Source: Blastomyces gilchristii SLH14081 (Eukaryota; Ascomycota; Eurotiomycetes; Onygenales; Ajellomycetaceae). Taken from it: 64,000 nt of DNA. Location of the stretch: NCBI RefSeq assembly GCF_000003855.2, contig NW_003101678.1, forward strand, positions 1,983,587 to 2,047,586. Direction: 5' to 3'. A program made the position numbers and the translations under genes. Position 1 is the stretch's first letter, and each line of letters opens with the position of its first letter. Below are positions 32,750 to 45,434 of the stretch, piece after piece. The notes under the pieces are model-generated. The model ran no database searches and had not been told where the DNA came from. It worked only from the letters and a program-made list of their open reading frames with translations.

Positions 32750-33441
32750 TCACGTGGGCCTGTCAGCAGCCTTATTAAACTCCGGATTCTGATCAATAGT
32801 CTGCGAAATAAAACTACGCAACGCTGCCCAGCGATTCGACGTCGAGGCATCCTCAACCTGTGGTTGTGATGGTGACTGTGCCATATGGACTGGTGTATTA
32901 TTATTATTCAAGGAACCCGGGCCACCTGCCGTCGAAGGTGAAGCTGCCGCCATCTGTGCCAGATTCTTCGCAAACCGCTCCCTCTCCCTCCGATCCAGAG
33001 TCTCCTTCCTCTTCATCGCGCCGGGTTTATGTTTCAAACTCCTTTGTCGGATGATGTTCATTTGGCTCGCCATCATCTCTCTTTGTTTGTCAATAGTATC
33101 ATTAGGGGTATTATTATCGTTGCCAGTGTCAGGCAGAGCATCAACCAGTGAATCGAGGTTAGCGACTAGTTTCTTCGAGGGGCGCCGCCTTTTTAGGGTC
33201 TTGGTGCGTGGCTTTTCGATCTTAGAGAGGAAGATAGAGTGCTTTATTTGGCGTTTGTCTTTTTTGTTTGTGCGCAAGGTTGATGTGTCGGAGAAGGGGC
33301 CTTGGGATGGAGTGGAGGAGGTGGTTGGTTTCCGGGCGATTTTTGCCCGGGTTGTTGTGCGCTTTTTGAGGGCGATTGGAGCCTATCAGAGTCTTGTTAG
33401 AAATAGAAACAAGCGGAGTGATTAAGCGCTGAGCTTACCAT
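32750..33441 (-). CDS. Ribosome biogenesis protein SLX9-like
   Basis: Two exons: 33441-33439, which is the start codon alone, and 33382-32750. The protein has 211 residues. The mature frame starts MAPIALKKRTTTRAKIARKP. The middle has the Slx9 pattern of a basic block (KKDKRQIKHSIFLSKI), SLVDALP and then the helical KxGAMKRKETLDRRERERFAKNL-type segment ending in WAALRSFI. Slx9 is a nucleolar factor in 40S pre-ribosome assembly and export. The donor (ATG then GTAAGC) and acceptor (GATAG) are both consensus, and the ATG has no substitute further into exon 2 near the conserved N terminus. It is divergent from the GPD gene. Confidence 0.82.
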
Positions 33442-34567
33442 AATGCTGGAGCTATGAAGGGTGTTGGTGGTTGTCTTGTATCGATGTGATAAGCCTATTC
33501 GAGTGAGCCTCAAAAATTTTAGCGCGCGGGATCGAAATTAGAACTTGTTGCCGATAAATAAGCGCGCGTCTGCATCTCCGTTGTCTTGGCGCTCGTTTTA
33601 TCTGGAATAACATATGGAAGAGAGACCAAATGACATAAAGAAATTTAAAAAGTCAATCGCGATATGCTGAATTCATTGCAGCACCCTAATTTTTCACTTA
33701 AAGAAAGCAGTCTCGGAACCTCCATCCATATCTGACCATTGAATCAGCATCATGCTAGTGTCCAAAAAGCGTTTTATGGACCATAAAATCTCAAATGTTG
33801 TTTGCAGATAAGGAAGACATAACATGCGCTGTTTCAGAGAAACGTAGAGTGTCTAATTCAGCAGATTTATCCCTACGGATAGCAGCCACTGGCTTGTGAT
33901 CTGGAGGCCTGGGAACAACCACCAGCCAGAGGGGCTGGCAATGGGAACAAGCTTTCGGCCAGTGGGTTGGGGAGAATGGATAGGAACTTCACTGATTGCC
34001 CAGTGGCACATTCAGAGAGAGTGTGAGTTCATATGAGTGTGAGTTCATAATGTTCGTATCGCCTCCGATGTTTTCTCATCCCGGCTCTGGCCGTTTCCTC
34101 CGGAAGCATGTACGTAAGCCAAGACACGGATAAACTGTTGTGATCTAGATCATTGGGGGGAATAATCGTTAACATATGATACGCGTTGTTTACTCTTATT
34201 AACATGTATATCAAATAACAAACGTAGAATCGAATAGAGAGGAGTAACAACAAATTCTCATCATTCAACAATATACAATAATAATATATGCCTATCAAGT
34301 GCCAAAGTCTAGATCTGTCGCTGGCGACTGCCGCCCCCGAGAGCTCTGCCCCACCTTTTCCCTTGTTGGGCAGCCTGCAGCCAATCACGGGCCGACTTTC
34401 AGCCGCAGCCCAATCAAAGGGCATTGAGACTGTTTGGGGCAATTCGGATACCTTGATCAGGTTTTCTTTACATCTGTTCTCTTCCGTTTTGTAACCCTTC
34501 TCATCTCGATTTCCAACGCTATATATATCTCTTAGCCTCTGCCTCTATTGCTGTCTACTTCTCGTGA
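33442..34567. promoter_or_regulatory. Divergent intergenic region, SLX9 / glycerol-3-phosphate dehydrogenase
   Basis: No gene is supported; the minus-strand frame at 34029-34442 has no match. It contains a small palindrome TTTTATGGACCATAAAA (33772-33788), a tandem 13-mer GTGTGAGTTCATA near 34021-34048, and a TATA-like run (TATATATA near 34520) about 45 bp before the long-form start of the next gene. Confidence 0.5.
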
Positions 34568-36254
34568 ATGTCCTGCACCTCTCCACGGCCAATTCGTCTC
34601 ACTTCCTCTACTGCATTCGCATTCTGTCGGCCAACTTCGCCGCCCCTCCGCCGCTTGCCCCAACGCTTCTCCGCTGCCAGCAAAGCCATCCGTCACCGCT
34701 CTTATTTAAATACTACCTGCTCACTTCCTCCTCCTCCTCCTCTTCGCTCAACTTTTCGATATAGCCCCTTTGGTCCCAAGTTACCCGCGCGCTCATACAC
34801 CATGACTTGCCTTACACCACACCTGAGGAGACATAAGGTGACCGTAATAGGGTCCGGAAATTGGTAGGCTTTCTCCCCGCGTCTCATTCTTGAAGTGATA
34901 TAGATATAGTTTTCTAATCTAACATAACGCATATATGTTATAGGGGCTCTTCAATTTCTAAAATGGTCGCTGAAAACACAGCAGCTAACCCGGACATCTT
35001 CGAGCCAACGGTGCAGATGTGGGTATATGAGGAAAAAGTCGAAGTTCCCCAGTCCTCGAAACACTACAACAAGGAATTGCCCATCTGCAATGGGCTCCAA
35101 AACCTCACCGATATCATCAACCAGCTGCACGAGAACGTCAAATACCTGCCCAACATCACCCTACCAAAAAACCTCCAAGCAAACCCATCCCTCGAAGACG
35201 CTGTCAAGAATTCCACCATCCTTGTCTTCAACCTGCCCCACCAGTTTATCAATAACATCTGCGACAGACTCAAGGGCCACATCGTCCCCTACGCTCGCGG
35301 CATATCATGTATCAAGGGTGTCAACGTGACTGCTGATGATGGCGTAAGCCTCTTCTCCGAATCCATCGGCAGTAAGCTGGGTATCTACTGCGGGGCCCTC
35401 TCGGGAGCCAACATCGCCAGCGAAATCGCCAAGGAGCTCTACTCCGAAACCACGATCGCCTACGACCCGCCCCATATGGACTCCAAAGCTCCCACTCCCA
35501 AAACCCTCTCCCCCGCCCCGTCCATTGCCAACATCAATGTTCCCCTCCCGCACGTCGTGCACTTCGAACACAAGGACTCGTCTGGCCGGTTCTCCAAAGT
35601 AAAACTCCAGGCACTGCCCGTCGAATACCCGCCCATCGATCACGGGCTGATCAAAACCCTATTCCACCGCCCTTACTTCCATGTGCGTGTCATCAGTGAT
35701 GTCGCAGGCGTGTCTCTAGGCGGTGCGCTGAAGAATATCGTCGCCCTAGCTGCCGGCTTCGTCGACGGGAAGGGATGGGGTGATAATGCGAAAGCAGCTG
35801 TAATGCGCGTCGGGCTACTGGAGATGGTGAAGTTTGGCACGATGTTCTTTGGAGCATCGGTGAACTCGCAGACGTTTACCGAGGAGAGCTGCGGAGTTGC
35901 GGATCTGATTACGAGCTGCAATGGCGGAAGGAATCATCGGTGCGCGAAGTTGAGTATCGAAAGGGGGCTGAGTGTTGACGAAGTGGAGAAGCAAGAACTT
36001 AATGGGCAGATGTTGCAGGGGACGTTGACCTCCAAAGAGGTTAACATGTTTTTGAAGAACAAGGGGTTGGAAGGGGAGTTTCCGCTTTTCACGGCGGTTC
36101 ACCGTATGTATTTTTTCTTTTCCTTCTGCCTTGCTTCTTTTCTTTCGGAGAGGATGACATGCTCACTTTGCATACTACGGAAACTAACAATGTTACAGGG
36201 ATTCTGAACGGAGAGGTGCGGGTGGAGGATTTGCCCAGTCTGATTGAGCGGTAA
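34568..36254 (+). CDS. NAD-dependent glycerol-3-phosphate dehydrogenase
   Basis: Exons 34568-34863, 34944-36103 and 36199-36254 give 503 residues; starting at the in-frame ATG at 34802 gives 425. The enzyme reduces dihydroxyacetone phosphate to glycerol-3-phosphate for osmolyte glycerol, lipids and redox balance. It has [16 protein letters not shown] (Rossmann), [23 protein letters not shown] and the catalytic block [14 protein letters not shown] followed by [12 protein letters not shown]. The first 78 residues are rich in Ser, Arg, Pro and Thr with almost no acid, like a mitochondrial presequence, and precede the usual MTCL...HKVTV start. Two start sites could give organellar and cytosolic forms. 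I report the long form; leaky use of 34802 is possible. Confidence 0.95.
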
Positions 36255-36947
36255 ATGGAAGGAAATTCTTTAAGCATGGAGTAAAGGGAAGTAGTACTCG
36301 CGATACCCAGTTATATGCGTTTATAGCTTATTATCATTATCATTATTATTTATTTGTTTTGATGCATATTGGGTAAATACCCCCCGCTTTGCCTTCCGAG
36401 GAGGTCGACATATACACACAAGTATACTCGAAAATTGACGACTCTCAGTTTACGTGTTACATACGGGCGGTTCGCTTAAAATGGTGGTTGGTGTTTTGTG
36501 AGGGACAGGTTGTTTTTCTTTCCTTTAAATTTCAATTATGGTATCTAGTTTTCTAGCAATAGTTAATGGCATGAAAGTGGTGGCGGGTATATAGTATACG
36601 GCATAAATAGTATATTTGAATTGCAAATAACTGAATGGATCATGTATAACTATTTGTTAGGGATCAGCCGACGTGGAAGCCGCCGCCTGACAGATGATGA
36701 TGTCAGCGACAAACTCAATCGTCCAGCAGGTCATTCCTGGCCTGGAGTTTTATAATAGATATAAAAAGAATCCCTCGCCCTGGATGCCACTTCCATCTCC
36801 CTATACCATGCGGCAGTCATCGCTCTCTTTCCTACTCCAGATACCCCTCCTATCAGCATTCCCTCTGGAAGATACATAGAGCAAACAGATAAACAATAAA
36901 AATAGCAGACTCAAGTAACCTAGATACCCTATACGCGACTTGCAAAC
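36255..36947. other. Intergenic region upstream of the debranching enzyme
   Basis: No gene is seen. It contains the 3' UTR of the GPD gene and the promoter and leader of GDB1; a small TTATCATTATCATTATTATT-type run lies near 36329. Confidence 0.5.
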
Positions 36948-39900
36948 ATGTCTTCCCAAAGGCGAGTCGTTTACCTTCTGCCCCTGACGGACAGTGGCGC
37001 CCCAGATGTCCTGCGGGAGTTTATCGAGCTACCTCCACCCTCCGACCCGCCATATATCCTCCGCTTCGTCACTGATGGGAGCAGCCCCATTTGCAACCGA
37101 GGGAGTCTATGGGTTAATATCCCGAAGGAAGGGAAACGGTTTGAGAGAGATGTATTTACGGAGTATAGGTAGGCAATTTCTTTTCTATTTATGCCTACTA
37201 CATCTCTATACAACCAGAGAGGCTGGAATTTGGCAGTAGATTCGAAGAATGATAATAACAACAATATTAGATTGACCCCTTCCTTAACCGATGCAGCTAA
37301 AATCGACATACCCATTACGGCTCCCGGAGCTTTCGCCTTTTACTCAACCTACAGCCCTCCCCCGTCGCTCTCAATCAGCCCCTCTTCAATCCCGCAGGAG
37401 AAGAATCAAGACCAGGTCCGCTCCAAAACACACTACCTAACCATCTCGCCCCGCGTAACTCTTAACAATGTCAACCTCCCCTTAACATCCCTTTCAATAA
37501 TCACTGTCCTCTCAAAGTTCATGGGTCAGTATCCGGCAGACTGGGACAACCACCTAACCAGCATCTCCCGGCGCGGTTATAACATGGTCCACTTCACCCC
37601 GCTGATGGAACGTGGCGAGTCGAATTCGCCGTACAGCATATTTGACCCGCTAACGTTTGACACGGCCCTTTTCCCCAATGGCGAAGCTGATGTAGCGGCG
37701 TTGGTCAAACGTATGGAAGGCACCTATAACCTGCTGGCATTGACGGATGTCGTGTGGAATCACACGGCTAATAATGCTAGCTGGCTGCTGGAGCATCCGG
37801 AGGCTGGTTATAGTGTTGCCACGGCGCCATGGTTGGAGGCGGCGTTGGAGCTTGATACGGCATTGACTCGCTATTCCGAGCAACTAGGCGAGCTAGGGTT
37901 ACCCGTAGAGTTTAAAACGGAGAAGGACGTGGTGGAAGTTGTACATGGGATGAAAGCGAATGTTATTGATAAGATACGGTTGTGGGAGTTTTATGCCGTG
38001 GATGTGAAGAGGGATGTAGAGAAGACGATTGAGTTGTATCTGAGTGGCGACGATCACATCCCCAAGGGTGGATTTGGGGTAGGCACTGTTGGCTCTTTGA
38101 AGGAGATTAGGGAATGGAGCTTAAAGGAAAAGGCACTTTTTATTCGGGAGAAAGGGTTGATGAATAAAGATCGGATCCTGGGTCGGTACGGCCGGACTGT
38201 CGATGCCACGGTGGGTGCGGCCTTGCTCCGGGCTCTGTATGGCCGGTATGACAAGGATTCGTCGGATGTTCCACGCATTCGAGAAGCGCTCAAGGAAATT
38301 CTGGACGAGGTCAATCTCCCGCTATTTTTGGAGTATGATAAGGACGTCCAGGAGATCTTTGACCAAGTGTTTAATCGTGTCAAGTACCAACGGCTCGATG
38401 ACAATGGGCCTAAGCTGGGGCCAATTACCAAAGGGAATCCGCTCGTTGAAACATATTTCACTCACCTCCCAATCAATGAAGTTACGAAGAAACACTCTCC
38501 CAATTCGCTGGCGCTGGTTAATAACGGGTGGGTATGGAACGCAAATGCCATGCGGGACAACGCGGGTCCAGACTCTCGTGCCTATCTACGACGCGAGGTC
38601 ATTGTCTGGGGTGACTGTGTCAAGCTTCGCTATGGCACATGCCCAGATGACAATCCGTTTCTATGGGATTATATGGCCCGATATACACGACTGATGGCGA
38701 AATACTTCACCGGCTTCCGTATAGACAACTGCCACTCGACCCCTCTTGCTGTGGCGGAATACCTCCTGGATGAAGCTAGGCACGTTCGGCCGGATCTCAC
38801 GGTCTTCGCGGAATTGTTTACTGGCTCAGAGGAGACGGACTATCTCTTTGCGAAGCGGCTGGGCGTTGGCGCACTGATTCGCGAGGCTATGCAGGCGTGG
38901 AATACGGCAGAGCTTAGCCGGCTTGTCCATCGGCATGGTGGGCGGCCTATTGGGAGCTTTGATATCGATCTGCCGACGGATAATTGCCCGCGAGAAGACT
39001 CTCCTGAAAGTGGCAGTAGAGATGAAATTGTCAAACATATCCGTGAGGCGTCTATCCCGGCACTGTTTATGGATTGCACGCATGACAATGAGGTACCTGC
39101 GGAGAAGCGGCAGGCAAGGGATACGTTGCCTAATGGCGCGCTAGTCGCAATGTGTGCGTCTGCGTCTGGGAGTGTTATGGGCTATGATGAGATCTATCCG
39201 AATCATTTGGATTTGGTGGCTGAGACACGTGTATATTCTTCCGGATCCTCGGACAGGAAGGGGAAGGGAGAGGGGAAAGAAGGGCAAAGCGATATGTTGT
39301 CCGTTGTTGGGGAGGGGGGTATTGGTGGAGCGAAGAAGTTGTTGAATCAGCTACATACGAGGATGGCTGTGGATGGATATGACGAAACCCATATTCATCA
39401 TGAGGGAGAGTATATTACCGTCCATCGCGTGCAGCCGAATACACGAAAGGGTGTTTTCCTCATCGCCCATACGGCGTTTCCGGGAGGCGGGGATTCGGGT
39501 GTCACTCTGGGCCCTGTGCGGCTGGTGGGAACTAAGGCCAAGCTTCTTGGTGCATGGAAGTTGGAGGTCGATGATTCAAATGAGTCGAAAAAGTGTGTTC
39601 TCTCTGATAAGATGTATCTCAGAGGCCTACCAAGTCGGGTTCTGAGCCTGGATGGTGTGCAGGTTGAGGAGATAGGGAATGAGACGGATATTACGATTCC
39701 GAGGGAATTCCCCCCTGGTTCGATTGCCTTGTTCGAGACGTGTATCCCTGGTGCCGATCTGTCGGAGAATCTACGTGCTTTTATCACCTCTGGTGCCGAC
39801 GAAGCATTTGGTAATCTTGACCTTATCGATCTTAACTTTGTCCTTTACAGGTGTGATGTGGAGGAAAGGGATTCCAGCAGCGGCAAAGATGGCGTTTATA

Positions 39901-41890
39901 ACATCCCCAACTTCTCTCCGCTTGACTATGCTGGTTTGCAGGGGTGGTGGAGCGTGCTTGAACCTATTGTCAAATCGGATGACCTCGGCCACCCGCTATG
40001 CGATCATATTCGCAGCGGCCAGTGGGCGTTTGATTATATAGTTGGACGCATGAATAACGCAGTGACGGCATATGGGTATGACCGTCTTCGGGCTCCCGCA
40101 ACATGGCTACAAGAACGCTTCGATGCGATTCGTGGTGTTCCAAATTTCCTCCTACCGAGATATTTTGCTATGATTGTCCAAACGGCCTATTACGCCTCAT
40201 GGAGACGTGGCATCCATTTATTTAGCAACGTCAGGCATGGCACGGAATTCATCCACTCGCTCGCAATGGTTTCCACCCAGATGGTCGGCTATGTGAAATC
40301 AGCCTCCCTGTTTCCCACCAAACAGGTTCCTTCTCTCGCCGCCGGTTTACCACATTTCGCTACCGATTGGGCGCGGTGCTGGGGGCGTGACGTTTTCATC
40401 TCCCTTCGTGGTCTCCTGCTTGTCACCGGCCGATTCGACGTCGCGAAAGAACACATCCTCGCCTTCGCGAGCGTGCTTAAGCATGGCATGATCCCCAATC
40501 TACTCGGGAGCGGTAAATTATCCCGCTATAACTCGCGTGACTCTGTCTGGTTCTTCCTCCAGGCTATCCAGGACTATACCACCATCGTTCCCGATGGTAT
40601 TTCGTTGCTGGATGAGAAAGTGTCCCGTCGTTTCTTGCCGTATGATGATACTTGGTTCCCCTTTGATGATGAAAGGGCTCATAGCCAGTTCTCGACCATT
40701 GCGGAGATTATCCAGGAGGTATTCCAGCGACATGCATCCGGTATGTCGTTTCGGGAGTATAATGCCGGCCCGGAGTTGGATAGGCAGATGAGACCTGAAG
40801 GGTTCCAGATTGATATTCATGTCGACTGGAATACGGGATTTATTTTTGGTGGCAATCGGTGGAACTGTGGGACGTGGATGGATAAGATGGGCGAGAGCGA
40901 GAGGGCTGAGAACAAAGGGTATCCGGGGACACCAAGGGATGGTGCTGCGGTTGAGATTACGGGGCTTCTATACAGTGCACTACGGTGGGTGGAAAAGCTA
41001 CACCGTGAGGGGCGGTATATGCATGACGGCGTTAAAATTAGCTCGAGCTCTACTGCGACGACGGAGACAATAACCTTCTCAGACTGGGCTGGCCGTATCT
41101 ACGAAAATTTCAACCGTGCATACTACATTCCCCTCCACCCAGCAGACGATTCAGAGCACGATATCGACCCATCCATTGTCCACCGTCGTGGCATCTACAA
41201 GGACCTCTACAAATCCTCCAGCCCCTACCAGGACTACCAACTCCGTCCCAACTTTACCGTCGCCATGGTCGTCGCTCCAAGTCTTTTCCCACTGGAGAAT
41301 GCCATACACGCACTCACCACTGCGGACACTGTCCTCCGGGGTAAAGTTGGGATGGCTACGCTCGACCCCGCTGATCTGAATTATCGCCCGTATTATAACA
41401 ATGCGGAGGATTCGACGGATTTTGCCACGGCGAAGGGGAGGAATTATCACCAGGGGCCCGAGTGGGTGTGGCCACTGGGTTATTTCTTAAGGGCGCTATT
41501 GAGGTTTAAGATCTTGGGCCAGAGGTCTAGCGATGGAGAGGGTGGGGAGAAGGGGAAGGGTAGGGAGATGGAAGAGACGTTTCAGCTTGTGTCGAGTAGG
41601 TTGGAAGGGTGTAAGAGAATGATTGTTGAGAGTGGATGGAAGGGGTTGACTGAGCTGACGCATGGGGGTGGGGGGTTTTGTGCGGATTCGGTGAGATATA
41701 TATTTCTTTTCCCTCATTTGTGCCAGATTTTCGTTCGATGTTGGATGGTAGTATGTGGGTAGGCTTTGTGGTGCTGATTTTCCGGGTTTTCTAGTGTCCG
41801 ACCCAAGCGTGGTCTTCGGCGTGCTTATTGGATCTTTATTATGATGCAACACAGTATCAGAAAGGAACGGGATTTGACGACGAAGGATGA
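36948..41890 (+). CDS. GDB1: Glycogen debranching enzyme (4-alpha-glucanotransferase / amylo-1,6-glucosidase)
   Basis: Exons 36948-37168, 37271-41690 and 41795-41890 give 1578 residues, the expected size. The N-terminal half transfers maltotriose: TDVVWNHTANNASWL, the catalytic Asp in GFRIDNCHS, the acid Glu in VFAELFTGSEE and the conserved FMDCTHDNE. The C-terminal GH133 half removes the remaining branch glucose: WGRDVFISLRGLLL, NSRDSVWFFLQAIQDY and GGNRWNCGTWMDK. It completes glycogen breakdown with phosphorylase in the cytosol. The last exon, reached only by splicing, supplies the conserved end PTQAWSSACLLDLYYDA; without it the frame would read into intron sequence. A short charged insert (SDRKGKGEGKEG) sits between the two halves. 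Confidence 0.97.
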
Positions 41891-42603
41891 GGAATGGTAG
41901 AAATTGATGCCTCGGGAATTGACAGATGACGGGTGCCCTCGGATCTCAATTTTCATTGTTTGATAAATACAGTAGAAATATAAAAGATGGGAGTTTGGAT
42001 TTAGAATTGTGAGGCTAGCAATGAGGGTTATGTGTATCATAACACATATAGTGATAGTTGAATAATTGAATCGTATATGGTTAGCTATCCTTTTTTAGTA
42101 CTCCATCTAACTACTGTGTAGTTCTGCTCAACATGCTAAAGAATAGACAATGACGTCATATTAATGATATTATTAGGCAACGTAAGCTAACCGAATCTGG
42201 TAAGATGCTAATCATCCCGAAGCGCAACTTCCAACTTCCAACGATCCAAAAGCTAACCATTCTCAAGATCGACAACCTCTTCACCGCGCCCACGATAATA
42301 ACAGCCAGGCAGCTGGATGGGTCGCGTCGATAATCCCTCTATTTCCGATGATGTGAACGGCCGCGGTTAACTTGTCCCTTTATTTGCTCTTTTTGGTATA
42401 ATTCACTTCTATCCGCACGACGATAAAGTAGCGAAGGGGAGAAATAAGCAAGCAGTATATTCAAAAAGAGCTTTACTGCTTAATCTCGCGATCGGAAAGC
42501 CCGCACACGAATAAGGACGCGGGGTTAAGAACGGAAAGCCGCAGGTCGTATCACGTCTCTATCCCCGACGACGGCGACGAGATCTCTCCACCCACTTACT
42601 CCG
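41891..42603. promoter_or_regulatory. Intergenic region upstream of the CSC1-type gene
   Basis: No coding signal. AT-rich near 41990-42180, then more GC-rich toward the start codon. Confidence 0.45.
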
Positions 42604-45434
42604 ATGTTATCCTCGCTACTATCCGCCACCGCGTCTGCCACAGCCTCTTCGATCTTAGCCGTTGCGACGGGTAAAAACGATACCGGCGATGGTGGCGGAG
42701 ATGGCGAGCATAAATACCAGGATCAGACGAAGGGTCAGCGCGACCTGCTAACACAGGTTATCGTCAGCTCTACCGTTGGGTTTCTAGCGTTTATGGGCTT
42801 TTGTGTACGTTTTGAGGTTTCCGTTCCTTCTGCCCTCCTCCTTTTAGTGTTTACTGATTTTAATCTTGGCGTAGATACTTCGAACGAAGTGGAGATCGCT
42901 CTACGCTGCTCGAAGAAGGCTGAGAACGGCTGCGTCGAGATTGCCTGAGCTGCCAGATACGTTGTTTGGCTGGATCCCAATCGTGCATAAGATTTCTGAC
43001 GATGAGGTGCTAGCATCTGCCGGGCTGGATGCGTTTGTGGTTGGTTTTATTTCTTTACGCGGGGTACTATATTTTGGAAATACAAAAACGATGCTAATTA
43101 TATGTGTTTTCCGCGCAGTTTTTATCATTTTACTCGTACGCCCTTAAGTTCCTGACAGTTGTGTTCTTTTTCACGCTTGCGGTTATTCTCCCGATCCACT
43201 ATATCTATACGAATAAATATGGCTATCCCTGGGACATACCAGAGGATCATAAGGATGATTCACAAAAAACGAAAGCCGACCCGACATACCTATGGATGCA
43301 TGTTGTTTTCGCCTATGTTTTTACTAGTATTGGCATAAAATTTCTTATCGACCAGACGAACAAAATCATCCAGATCCGCCAGCAGTATCTGGGTGCTCAA
43401 ACAACTATGACGGATAGGACAATTCGTTTGTCGGGGATACCGCCCGAGTTACGCTCCGAGGAAAAGATAAGGGACTTCATCGAACAACTTCAGATTGGAA
43501 AGGTGGATCAGGTCATGCTATGCCAGGACTGGAGAGAACTGGATGGCCTGATGGAGGCGAGGAAAAATATTCTCCAAAAATTAGAGGAGGCATGGACTAA
43601 ACATGTTGGCTATCAATGGAAGAGGCCTGACAGCAGAGCAAACGCATTACCGCTTGTTCGAACGGACCCGGTGGAAGCAAGTTTCGAGTCGAGAGAGGAG
43701 AACGAGCGTTCCCGCCTACTTTCGACCGAAGACTCTGCACGAGCGCATGTCTCGAGCTATTCCCTCAAGCGACCCACGATACGCATTTGGTACGGCCCGC
43801 TAAACATGCGGTACAAAAAAATCGACGCAATTGACTTCTACGAGGAAAAGCTGCGGCGACTAGATGAGAAAATTGAGGAGATTCGCAGCAAGGAGTGTGA
43901 ACCAACACCGCTCGCCTTCGTCACTATGGAGTCCATCGCTGCCTGCCAGATGGCTGTTCAGGCTATTCTCGACCCTTGGCCCATGCAGCTCGTGGCGAAC
44001 CTAGCACCCGCTCCTGCAGACGTGGTTTGGCAGAACACCTATTTGTCGCGGGGCAGTCGGATGCTCCGGGGATGGTCCATCACGTTGCTCATAGGGGTTC
44101 TCACCGTGTTCTGGTCTGTTCTCCTCATTCCCCTCGCTTACCTGCTCAACCTGGAAACCATTGAGAAAGTCCTTCCGACTCTTGCGGACTTTCTTTCTCG
44201 CCATGCCATAGCCAAATCGTTGGTACAAACTGGTCTACCTACTCTTATTCTCTCTCTATTGACAGTTGCCGTTCCGTTTCTTTATAATTGTAAGTTCTGC
44301 TACACCTACTCTTTTGATATCCGCAGAACTCCCGCTAATAGCAATTATTCAGGGCTGGGCAACCTTCAAGGCATGACATCTCAAGGCGACGTCGAATTGT
44401 CTCTTATCTCAAAGAATTTCTTCTTCACCTTCTTCAATCTCTTCCTCGTCTTCACCGTCTTCGCAACAGCCTCCAATTTCTACCGCCTCTTTGAAAACCT
44501 CCGCGACGTCTTTAGAGACACAACGACTATTGCCTTGGCCCTCGCTCGTTCCCTCGAAACCCTTGCCCCGTTCTACACCAACTTAATCGTCCTCCAGGGC
44601 CTGGGCCTCTTCCCCTTCCGCCTCCTCGAATTTGGCAGCGTGTTCCTCTACCCCTTCCAACGCCTCAGCGCGTACACTCCCCGCGACTACGCTGACCTGG
44701 GCAAACCTCCAACATTCAGCTACGGCCTCGCCCTGCCACAAACAATCCTCATATTCATAATCACCGTCGTCTACAGCGTCTTTCCTAGCTCATATATCGT
44801 CTGCCTCTTTGGCCTCATCTACTTCTCCATCGGCCGCTTCATCTACAAATACCAGCTTCTCTACGCCATGGACCATCAGCAACACAGCACCGGCCGCGCA
44901 TGGCCCATGATCTGCTCCCGCGTCATTCTAGGTTTTATCGTCTTCCAGCTCGCCATCATCGGTACCCTCGCTCTCCGTACTGCCGTCACCCGCTCCATCC
45001 TTGTCGTCCCCCTGCTCGCCGGAACCGTCTGGTTCTTCTACTTCTTCTCCCGCACCTACGACCCGCTCATGAAATTCATCGCGTTACGCTCCATCGACCG
45101 CTCCCGCGCCGCAGTCGATCAGGACGAAACGCCTACGCCTACTTCTACAATGTCCCCGCCTTCCCAGTGGGATCGCGATGCTGTCCACCTCCGCTTCCGC
45201 GGTCGGGACCTTGCGTCCAAGCTGAAGAAGTATGTCAATCCGAATTTGATCGTGCCACTTGACGAGCCTTGGATTCCGGGACGTGCGCCCACGCTTGGGG
45301 CTACTAATGCTCTTGATGCGGGTGGGGACTTTATGGGAATTACGGATGGTAGTCACAATGGGAATGATAATAATGGTGCCCGGTTCAATGGGAATAGGAA
45401 TTGGAGAAATAGGGGACAACACCTACCTTGCTAG
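42604..45434 (+). CDS. CSC1/OSCA-type cation channel (RSN1/PHM7-like, DUF221 family)
   Basis: Exons 42604-42804, 42875-43039 and 43119-45434 give 893 residues. The family (TMEM63/OSCA/CSC1) comprises osmotically or mechanically gated cation channels; fungal members are also annotated as RSN1 or PHM7. Visible are an N-terminal membrane segment (VIVSSTVGFLAFMGFCIL), FLSFYSYALKFLTVVFFF, a cytosolic segment starting RTIRLSGIPPELRSEEKIRDF that ends around AFVTMESIAACQMA, then a block of many hydrophobic helices (RSN1_7TM-like) with YPFQRLSAYTPRDYADLGKPP and YKYQLLYAMD. The C-terminal tail is hydrophilic and Asn/Gly-rich. Splice phase is zero at both joins. Confidence 0.93.

Noticed and set aside
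34029..34442. Minus-strand 137-codon frame between SLX9 and the GPD gene
   Set aside because: It has no motif, lies in the divergent promoter region, and shows no splice support.
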